Source: a virus. Taken from it: 33,177 bases of DNA. Position 1 is the first letter of the stretch, and each line of letters starts with the position of its first letter. Location of the stretch: positions 1 through 33,177 of the IMG/VR virus record IMGVR_UViG_3300032560_000078; one strand, given 5' to 3'. Of the stretch, positions 7,039 to 13,392 are shown piece by piece. The translations under genes were made by a program, and so were the position numbers. The notes under the pieces were generated by a model. It was not told the DNA's origin and did not search any database. It worked only from the letters and a program-made list of their open reading frames with translations.

Positions 7039-7271
7039 TGGCATACTATTACAACGGAACAAGTCATTATATTAAAGTCACAGCCCGTGGTGACTATTAT
7101 GAGTATTCAACGGCAGTTGCGTTTAGGGACGAAGTTGATGCTTGGTTAGAGGCCCATGAGATCAATACTCTTTACGAAGATATGGAATATATCGTCAATG
7201 GTAAGTATGAATACCATTTCCTCTGTTTAAAAGAAGAACATGCTACCATGGTAAAGTTGAGGTGGTCATGA
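7038..7271 (+). CDS. L-R-W family small protein 7
   Basis: 77 residues from the ATG at 7038, which shares a base with the previous stop (TAATG). It contains VDAWLEAHEINTLYEDMEYI, the family helix and strand, and ends EEHATMVKLRWS. The AGG-TGG codons again supply the next ribosome site. Unknown function. Confidence 0.75.
   Translation: MAYYYNGTSHYIKVTARGDYYEYSTAVAFRDEVDAWLEAHEINTLYEDMEYIVNGKYEYHFLCLKEEHATMVKLRWS
7257..7265 (+). promoter_or_regulatory. Shine-Dalgarno inside L-R-W codons
   Basis: TTGAGGTGG encodes Leu-Arg-Trp; GAGG lies 5 nt before the ATG at 7268. Confidence 0.75.
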
Positions 7272-7471
7272 ATCTAAAGAAAATATCTGGCAGTGATCGT
7301 GCTAGTATCTACATAATGAGTCCTTATGAGGACCTCTACGCTGATGACTATAAAAAATTTATTAATTGGTTAGAAGAGTACTGTCCAAATGAATATGAAA
7401 TAGACCATAGCTATTTAACTATAACCGCACATGCTGAAGTGATGTTGGCATTGACTTTTGAGTGCGTTTAG
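7268..7471 (+). CDS. L-R-W family small protein 8, ending replaced
   Basis: 67 residues, start overlapping the previous stop (ATGA). The helix FINWLEEYCPNEYEID fits the family (compare WLEAHE and WLKDEYG in neighbours). It ends AEVMLALTFECV, so L-R-W and its AGG-TGG codons are gone. Instead its last codons contain the -35 region of a promoter for the next gene. This looks like a trade of one downstream expression signal for another. Confidence 0.7.
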   Translation: MNLKKISGSDRASIYIMSPYEDLYADDYKKFINWLEEYCPNEYEIDHSYLTITAHAEVMLALTFECV

Positions 7472-7479
7472 TGTATAAT
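7451..7479 (+). promoter_or_regulatory. Consensus sigma70-like promoter inside the island
   Basis: -35 TTGACT (7451-7456), 17-nt spacer, -10 TATAAT (7474-7479). The ATG at 7486 follows after 6 nt (attagt), so the transcript should start at or next to the start codon. The -35 lies in the coding end of the upstream gene. Confidence 0.75.
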
Positions 7480-7485
7480 ATTAGT

Positions 7486-7800
7486 ATGAGTAAAATAATG
7501 CACTATAAATCACCAAATGTTGTCAAACTTGATGGCAGATACAAAGGCTACAATCGTGGCTTTAGGTATCGCATTGACTTTGACACACAAGGTGAAAAAT
7601 GGCACATTTGGATGGCGGTAATGAAATGGTGCGAAAATACCTGGGGTAAAGAATACACCTGGGGTAATGACGGGTTTCTTCCTCGCCAGGTGTGGAGCAA
7701 CGACTATAGTACAGCACATGGCAAAAAGAATAAGTATTACAGACATTTATATCTATGTCGTGAAGAGGATGTTACAATGATGTTATTGGTGGTACAATGA
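7486..7800 (+). CDS. L-R-W family small protein 9, ending shifted
   Basis: 104 residues from the ATG at 7486. An in-frame GTG at 7462 lies upstream of the -10 box, so the ATG is preferred. VMKWCENTWGKEYTW matches the member at 6046. It ends EEDVTMMLLVVQ from TTG-GTG-GTA, which looks like TTG-AGG-TGG after loss of a base pair or so, leaving GGTGG as a possible ribosome site for the phosphoesterase. The stop overlaps the next start (ATGA). Confidence 0.7.
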   Translation: MSKIMHYKSPNVVKLDGRYKGYNRGFRYRIDFDTQGEKWHIWMAVMKWCENTWGKEYTWGNDGFLPRQVWSNDYSTAHGKKNKYYRHLYLCREEDVTMMLLVVQ

Positions 7801-8687
7801 AAATTGCATTGGGTAGTGACCTACACTTAGAGTTTGGTACAATAGAACTACACAATACAGAAAGTGCAGATGTGCTTGTACTTGCTGGCGACATCTGTGT
7901 GGCCCGTGATATTGAACTTATGAACAGTAACTTAAAAGCACAGCGCGGTCGTGCTGAACGTTACTTGGCATTCTTTGAACAAATATCAAAGGAGTTTCCC
8001 AAGGTTGTCTACGTCATGGGCAATCACGAACACTATCACGGTGACTTCAAATATACCTATGGTATTCTTAAAAATGCCTTAGGTCATTTGGAAAACGTCC
8101 ATATATTAGAAAAAGACGTATTAGTTGTAGATGATGTTACCATCATTGGTGCTACTGTTTGGACTGATATGAATGGTAGTGATTCTGTTACCTTGCGTGA
8201 AATGCCGCACATAATGAACGACTTCCACGGTGTAGATAACAGCAATCATATGATACAACGTAAAGTGCCATTGTATCATTATGATGATGTAGCTAAGACA
8301 CAGACAGTTACATATAAGATTAAAGAGTCTGCTGGTAAGTTTAAACCAGAACACGCAGTAGAAGACCACAACAAGGCCCTAGACTACATCAATCATGTTG
8401 TAGCAGAACGTGCTGACCAAAAGTTTGTGGTTGTATCACATCACTGTCCAAGTGAGCAGAGTGTACATGCTAAGTACCGAGCTGACACAATTATGAATGG
8501 TGGCTTCCGTAGTAACCTAGATGACTTCATAGCTTATCGTCCACAGATTAAATTATGGTGTCATGGTCATACACACGAGGACTTTGACTATGTCTTAGGT
8601 GAAACACGTGTGGTGTGTAACCCACGTGGCTATGTCAATCATGAGAATCGTGCTGGATACTTTGAACTAAAATACATTGAGGTATGA
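7797..8687 (+). CDS. Calcineurin-like metallophosphoesterase
   Basis: 296 residues with the full metal-binding motif set of the family: D8-L-H10, G31-D32, G75-N76-H77-E, H215-H216, and G257-H258-T-H260. These bind two metal ions and catalyse phosphoester hydrolysis. The substrate (protein, nucleotide or nucleic-acid end) cannot be read from the sequence. It overlaps the upstream small gene by ATGA and the downstream one by four bases, so it is part of the early island. No signal peptide is seen, so it is cytoplasmic. Confidence 0.85.
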   Translation: MKIALGSDLHLEFGTIELHNTESADVLVLAGDICVARDIELMNSNLKAQRGRAERYLAFFEQISKEFPKVVYVMGNHEHYHGDFKYTYGILKNALGHLENVHILEKDVLVVDDVTIIGATVWTDMNGSDSVTLREMPHIMNDFHGVDNSNHMIQRKVPLYHYDDVAKTQTVTYKIKESAGKFKPEHAVEDHNKALDYINHVVAERADQKFVVVSHHCPSEQSVHAKYRADTIMNGGFRSNLDDFIAYRPQIKLWCHGHTHEDFDYVLGETRVVCNPRGYVNHENRAGYFELKYIEV

Positions 8688-8911
8688 TAGAGCTAAAATT
8701 GTGGCCGCCGCCTGAAGAATGGGAAGAAGTAGTAATAACCTGGGAAGTTATGTTGCACAGTGGAATTCACAAACCTCCTGTTATACTAGATTGGGTAGAA
8801 TCAGCTCCAGGTGGCCGCTATCATCTGCACGGGTGGCGTGGCACGGAAGGATTTGCCTTCCGCTTTGAAGATCCCGCAGATGCAACTTATTTTAGATTGA
8901 CTTGGTGTTAG
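8684..8911 (+). CDS. L-R-W family small protein 10, last of the island
   Basis: 75 residues. It ends DPADATYFRLTWC, matching the array ending apart from Arg to Thr. The middle (VILDWVESAPGGRYHLHGW) is the family helix and strand. No gene follows on this strand and the AGG codon is absent, which fits the idea that AGG-TGG is kept for the downstream gene. The ATG overlaps the phosphoesterase stop; the nearby GAGGT abuts the ATG and is too close to be an ideal ribosome site. Confidence 0.7.
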   Translation: MIELKLWPPPEEWEEVVITWEVMLHSGIHKPPVILDWVESAPGGRYHLHGWRGTEGFAFRFEDPADATYFRLTWC

Positions 8912-9138
8912 TGAATGGTTCTACTAGATAAGTAACCGTTGTCGTGGTTAATAAAGAACTTAAAAATTTCTTCTACTTTGGTAGTAGCTTCTACATCAAC
9001 TTCTGGCATGCTTATGCCTTTTAAGTGTCCGTCTTGCGCAACAACAAACACATAATCTTCTGGCTGTATATCACCTAGTACATCATCATTTACGTTTAGA
9101 TTGTGGTCGTTTGAAGGCCCGTCTGTGATTTTTGCCAT
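8908..9138 (-). CDS. Small acidic conserved phage protein
   Basis: 76 residues. YVFVVAQDGHLKGISMPE and TTKVEEIFKFF are the visible conserved-looking parts: a short beta-hairpin, then a helix. Similar small proteins occur in marine T4-like phages, to my knowledge without a function. It has a good AAGGAGAA ribosome site. The stop shares three bases with the convergent plus-strand gene. The 5' end lies within the end of the metalloprotease gene. Confidence 0.65.
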   Translation of the reverse strand: MAKITDGPSNDHNLNVNDDVLGDIQPEDYVFVVAQDGHLKGISMPEVDVEATTKVEEIFKFFINHDNGYLSSRTIH

Positions 9139-9793
9139 TATCGTTCTCCTTGAAGTATTTTACGTTTGCTTTAACTTTTTTTAGTAACAATTTAGTTACT
9201 TCGTGATCTTTACCAAATGCCTTGTAATATTGATTTAAATCTGGACTGTTGATTTTACTGGCGCTAGTAATATTTAACTTATATTTCATTAGGTATTGTC
9301 TGGCAGCTATGTTCTGCGCATACGCATCTATTTCGTCTGGATCACCTAGATATTCTTGATCAGCACGTTTGTTAGGATCTTTATGATTGCTTTTGTAGGT
9401 ATTTCTGTGATAGCGATATCTACGACTGCGGAACTGTCTTTGATGTTCATATTCATGTATCAGTGTTTCTACTAGATCTATAGCCATTTGATCAGCCATG
9501 TCAGCTGAGATAGTTATAGGTGCAGTCTTAGGGTGATTAAGAATAAAATCTATGATAAACTGTTTCTTTTTGATTTCATCTAGGCCAGGATCGTATTCTG
9601 CACCAATAGTCCACTCGCCTGGTTCTAGTGCGCCTTTGGCACCAGTATAGAGTTTCACACGTACAGGATGTTGATGTTTGTTTAGATGTTTGCTTAGACG
9701 TTTAACAAGACTGCGAGGAGTAATCTTCTCTCCAACTAGTGTAGATAACCATTCGCTAAGATGATTATATTCTACAGTTGGATTTAGATACAT
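9086..9793 (-). CDS. Putative HExxH zinc metalloprotease
   Basis: 235 residues. H113-E-Y-E-H117 is a zinc-binding HExxH in the helix DLVETLIHEYEHQRQ, and E154 in DEIDAYA is a likely third ligand. The basic segment after the motif (RSRRYRYHR) and the very basic C-terminus (RRAFKRPQSKRK) suggest contact with nucleic acid or an acidic partner. There is no signal peptide. It overlaps the next gene by 53 bases. It may be a prohead or host-protein protease, but the family is not certain. Confidence 0.65.
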   Translation of the reverse strand: MYLNPTVEYNHLSEWLSTLVGEKITPRSLVKRLSKHLNKHQHPVRVKLYTGAKGALEPGEWTIGAEYDPGLDEIKKKQFIIDFILNHPKTAPITISADMADQMAIDLVETLIHEYEHQRQFRSRRYRYHRNTYKSNHKDPNKRADQEYLGDPDEIDAYAQNIAARQYLMKYKLNITSASKINSPDLNQYYKAFGKDHEVTKLLLKKVKANVKYFKENDNGKNHRRAFKRPQSKRK

Positions 9794-9797
9794 ATCG

Positions 9798-11708
9798 CTA
9801 TCCTGTTACTGAAGGGCTTCCGCCACTTAATTGACTAGTAAGTTCCGCTTTCATTTGCGGTAATGCTTCATAAATTTGAGGAGCCGTTGAGGTAGCATCT
9901 CCCGACTGTTGCGCACTTGCTAGAAGTAGTGTAGCGTAGCTGCCGCTGAATAATTCTGCAAATGGTGGCTTACCAGCTTTGGATGGTGTTTCTCCATTTA
10001 TAACTTTCCATGTTTGTTCCCAAGCATTAGTACCTGTGGCTGTTGCTTCTACTGTTACATAGCTGCCTGTAGTACTTGTTGGCGGACGATCAAATCTTCT
10101 ACTAACAGTAATAGGAAAATTCACAGTTGATGTCTTGCCAACTGGAGGTGGCGGTGTAGTAGTCAACGGACTAATACCATTGTCTGACAGCAATCTACTA
10201 TTTTTACCTTCTGCTAGGCTGGCCTTGATTGCTTCACCGTAGGGAGTAGATGTATTGGCCATGTTATGTAGTATATCACCTATGCCGCTACCGCTATTGT
10301 CTGCACCAAACTTGTGTAGGTTTTGTGCAAAGTTCATTGATGAGCCTAGGGTATTTTTAACAGGTGCAGTAAAGTCTACACCTGCTTTGGTAAAAAGACT
10401 TGTAGCAGTTGCTATTGATGCGGTCAGTGCTGATATAGCGGCTGATGCATTAGAGCCCACTGTTTGAAGGAAACTGGTAATGCTAGGCCCACCTGCTAGA
10501 TGTTGAGTAAAGTCAGTCATGCTAGGCAAACCTTTGGGTCCACTACCAGTGCCTGTCATGCTGTCAATTATACTTTGATGATCACTGATTAACCCGCCTA
10601 GACTTGGAAAGGCCGCTGAGTGCAAAGGTGTTGTCACTGACTGTATTTGCCCAAATAGATCTGGTGCTTGGCCAGCATCTTTAACAGACCCAGCACCAAG
10701 ATCACTTAGATGTGTGGTCAGCGCACTAACACCAGAAAATCCTGCTGTGTCTGCTGGATTTGCTAGTTTACTAGGATCACTGAGATCTTTAAGACTCTGT
10801 ATACCGCCTGTACCAACTACTGGTGCGGCTGCGGCTCCAAAGGCTGTGCTAGCTGTACTATATCCTTGTGTTACTGTTCCTTCTACGGTAGAACCTAAAG
10901 AAGGTGCACCACCTGCAAACGCATTATTGGTATACAAACTACTGTCACTACCATTGTATGATGGTAATCCACCATATGGGGCTGTAATGCCAAATTGTGT
11001 TGCGGCTGTGTTAATTGTGGCAGAATTAGTAACACTGCCCATGACTTGATTTATTTGATCTGTGTAAACAGGGTTGTTAAGATCATCTAATGGCACACCA
11101 TTTTTTGCTAATAAATCATTAACGCCTGATGCATTCCCTAATTTATTATTGTTTAATGCTTCTACTAATCCGCTAGGTGTGCCAAAACTCTTAACACTTA
11201 TGCCATTAAACATTGAGCCCGTTGACAACATTGATGCGCCAGCACCACTTAGACTGCCCAGCTGATTTACCATACCTCGATCTGCACTACTGCCCATGTC
11301 AGTGATGCCAGCACCAAAATCACTGTAATTTATGTTAGCCATAAAATCAGTGCTGGTGCGCAGATCTGTTGCATTTTTTATGTGGCCCTGTGCTTGGTTT
11401 AAGAAATCACCAAAGGCGGCATGATTAGGAGTGCCACTAAATCCCAATCCAGATTGGAAACTAGTTAAACTAGACAGTGCAGCCGCGGCCTGCACATTAG
11501 CTGATGAATTACTGGCTGCAATATTTGCCAGCTGTGACATTGTAGCTTGAACTGGCGCCGCTAGTTGTAGTGCAGATCCTTGATTGATACCAATCATTGC
11601 TGTAAACGTACTAGGGGTAAGACTAGGTGCTGGAGTAGCCAGCGTAGCTTTTAAACCCTCTATTATGCTGGTAGCTGATTTGGAAGTTACAAGATCTGAT
11701 ATTGCCAT
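9798..11708 (-). CDS. Large Ala/Gly/Ser/Thr-rich protein, probable virion component
   Basis: 636 residues, low in charged residues and almost without Cys, rich in S, A, G, T and L. Helical low-complexity segments run from 1 to about 500; a more ordered domain (VNFPITVSRRFDRPP, then AWEQTWKVING) starts after a TTTPPPP linker. The size and composition fit an internal virion or tail-associated protein. I do not recognise the family. An AAGG ribosome site precedes the ATG. Its stop lies 5 nt before the metalloprotease start. Confidence 0.65.
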   Translation of the reverse strand: MAISDLVTSKSATSIIEGLKATLATPAPSLTPSTFTAMIGINQGSALQLAAPVQATMSQLANIAASNSSANVQAAAALSSLTSFQSGLGFSGTPNHAAFGDFLNQAQGHIKNATDLRTSTDFMANINYSDFGAGITDMGSSADRGMVNQLGSLSGAGASMLSTGSMFNGISVKSFGTPSGLVEALNNNKLGNASGVNDLLAKNGVPLDDLNNPVYTDQINQVMGSVTNSATINTAATQFGITAPYGGLPSYNGSDSSLYTNNAFAGGAPSLGSTVEGTVTQGYSTASTAFGAAAAPVVGTGGIQSLKDLSDPSKLANPADTAGFSGVSALTTHLSDLGAGSVKDAGQAPDLFGQIQSVTTPLHSAAFPSLGGLISDHQSIIDSMTGTGSGPKGLPSMTDFTQHLAGGPSITSFLQTVGSNASAAISALTASIATATSLFTKAGVDFTAPVKNTLGSSMNFAQNLHKFGADNSGSGIGDILHNMANTSTPYGEAIKASLAEGKNSRLLSDNGISPLTTTPPPPVGKTSTVNFPITVSRRFDRPPTSTTGSYVTVEATATGTNAWEQTWKVINGETPSKAGKPPFAELFSGSYATLLLASAQQSGDATSTAPQIYEALPQMKAELTSQLSGGSPSVTG

Positions 11709-11718
11709 TGGCGTTGCC

Positions 11719-12030
11719 TTAAGTTATAATGCCGCCTGCACCAACTGGGGTAATACCAGTGGTAGTTTGAATGTAATGGTCTTCCATGTCTTTGATTGTA
11801 GGACTATGTAACATCACATGTGCTTTTTGCAGGACTATACTCTTATTTAAGTCACTTGTAAAGAGGCTTTGTATCAGACCTAGGCCTTTTTGGCTAGGCA
11901 TTACTGTACATGGTTTGTCAATAGTAAAGCTGGTACTGTCCTCTGACAGAATTTTAGCAATGATTTCATCACCATTAACAATTTTGAATGATACTACTGT
12001 ATCTTTAGCGTAACCTTGTTTCTCAAGCAT
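11719..12030 (-). CDS. Possible Sm-like beta-barrel protein
   Basis: 103 residues. The start (TVVSFKIVNGDEIIAKILSE) has the V-x-x-K-x-x-N-G-x-E/D strand-turn pattern of Sm/Hfq-like folds, then STSFTIDKPCTVMP, and a KAHVMLHSPT strand. Short proteins of this kind are common in marine T4-like phages. RNA binding is possible but not shown. Its start overlaps the end of the glutaredoxin gene by 8 bases, with AGGAGC as ribosome site. Confidence 0.6.
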   Translation of the reverse strand: MLEKQGYAKDTVVSFKIVNGDEIIAKILSEDSTSFTIDKPCTVMPSQKGLGLIQSLFTSDLNKSIVLQKAHVMLHSPTIKDMEDHYIQTTTGITPVGAGGIIT

Positions 12031-12283
12031 TTGTTGCTCCTAAGCGTCGTTGAAATTCTTCTTCAGTTAATCCTACTAATCCTTTGAATCCACCTTCTAC
12101 AAACAGTTCATCTTTGTCTGTGTAGATCTGTGGCACACTTTGATGCCCTTTTGATTTTAACCAAACTAATTTATCTGGGTCTTGTTCTACGTTGATTTCT
12201 TCAAAATCAACTTTTTTCAGTTCTAACCATTTTTTTGCCTGCACGCAGAACGGGCAGTGATTTTTACTATATACTATTAACAT
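12023..12283 (-). CDS. grx: Glutaredoxin
   Basis: 86 residues with the active site C10-P-F-C13, the cis-proline motif SVPQIY and the GGFKGL glutathione-binding turn. It reduces disulfides in the cytoplasm. The position immediately after nrdA and nrdB shows the likely role: regenerating the reductase after each catalytic cycle, as T4 NrdC does. A TAGGAA ribosome site precedes the ATG. Confidence 0.92.
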   Translation of the reverse strand: MLIVYSKNHCPFCVQAKKWLELKKVDFEEINVEQDPDKLVWLKSKGHQSVPQIYTDKDELFVEGGFKGLVGLTEEEFQRRLGATNA

Positions 12284-12291
12284 TTTTTTTC

Positions 12292-13392
12292 CTATAAATC
12301 TGGTAATTCATTGTAGTCAATACCTTCGCCCATGACTCCAATTACATAATTTGTTGACTCATTTTCCTGTAATGCTGTTTGTTTCTTACTAGTGTCGCTG
12401 TGTTTGTTAAACCAAGGAATTGGTGTGGTCTTAGGTGCTGGTTCTTGATATTTAATACCAATTTCTTTTAGTGCGCCAAGTGCAGTATAGTCTACGAATT
12501 CTTTTAAGATATTAGCATTAAGACCAATCACTGGACCAAATTTAAACAAGTAATCAGCCCACTCCTTTTCTTCACGAATAACATCTTGATACATAGCATA
12601 GACTTCTGCCGTACACTCTTCTTTGACCTTGGCAAAACGTGGATCTTCTTTGGCTACCTGATTAATTAACCAAGCAGTCCATTCTTTGTGTAACAACTCG
12701 TCTTGCAAGATCAGTGATATAATATTGCCGTTACCAATAAAAATCTTGTTCTCCACCATCGCAAGTGAAGTAGCAAAACTGACCATAAAGCGGAATGCTT
12801 CTAGTCCGTAACTGGCGTTGAGAGCCAACCATATGGCTTTAATATGTTGTTGTTCATCTACTTTGTGTCCTAGCTCTACCTTGCAGTTTATTAGGTGGAG
12901 AGCATCATAGTAGTTGCCAATGGTTGATGCCATACTAACAATCTCTTCAGTGTCATGAATAGTGTTAAACACATCCTTGGGCACATTATAGATGTTGCGA
13001 ATGATATGGCTGTAACTGCGACTGTGTATATTAGTTTCAAAGAAACTCCAATTATACATCAGTGCTTCTAGTTCTGGAATACTTACTACCGGAGTAAACA
13101 CCTGTGCAGGGCCACGTCCTTGTAAACTGTCCAGGGCAGTTTGTCTTAGTAAATTGCTGGTAAAAATATGCTTGACTGTGTCGCTGGCATCTTTAAAATC
13201 ATTTGAGTCTTTGGTTAAGCTGACTTCTTCTGGGATCCAAAAGAACCCACGAGCTGTTTGTTCTAGTTTAACCAGCTTGTTATATTTTACTTCTTCAAAA
13301 CGTTGTATGGTTACAGGACCTGCTGGGTCAAGAAACATCTTACGTGATAGATAGTCTGTTTTGGTATTTAAATTGTATTGTGCTTTTGACAT
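12292..13392 (-). CDS. nrdB: Class Ia ribonucleotide reductase, small subunit
   Basis: 366 residues (E. coli NrdB: 376). The radical-bearing segment HSRSYSHIIRNI includes the expected Tyr. Other metal ligands are present: Asp in NDFKD, Glu in GLEAFRF, and Glu/His in QDELLH. Helix C reads F-F-E-T-N-I-H, so Glu and His are separated by three residues, not two as in E. coli. The C-terminal tail (GEGIDYNELPDL) should dock on NrdA. Its ATG directly follows the nrdA stop. Confidence 0.93.
   Translation of the reverse strand: MSKAQYNLNTKTDYLSRKMFLDPAGPVTIQRFEEVKYNKLVKLEQTARGFFWIPEEVSLTKDSNDFKDASDTVKHIFTSNLLRQTALDSLQGRGPAQVFTPVVSIPELEALMYNWSFFETNIHSRSYSHIIRNIYNVPKDVFNTIHDTEEIVSMASTIGNYYDALHLINCKVELGHKVDEQQHIKAIWLALNASYGLEAFRFMVSFATSLAMVENKIFIGNGNIISLILQDELLHKEWTAWLINQVAKEDPRFAKVKEECTAEVYAMYQDVIREEKEWADYLFKFGPVIGLNANILKEFVDYTALGALKEIGIKYQEPAPKTTPIPWFNKHSDTSKKQTALQENESTNYVIGVMGEGIDYNELPDL

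Noticed and set aside
10255-11265. Plus-strand open frames opposite the large Ala/Gly/Ser-rich gene
   Set aside because: Mirror frames of a low-complexity gene without start signals.
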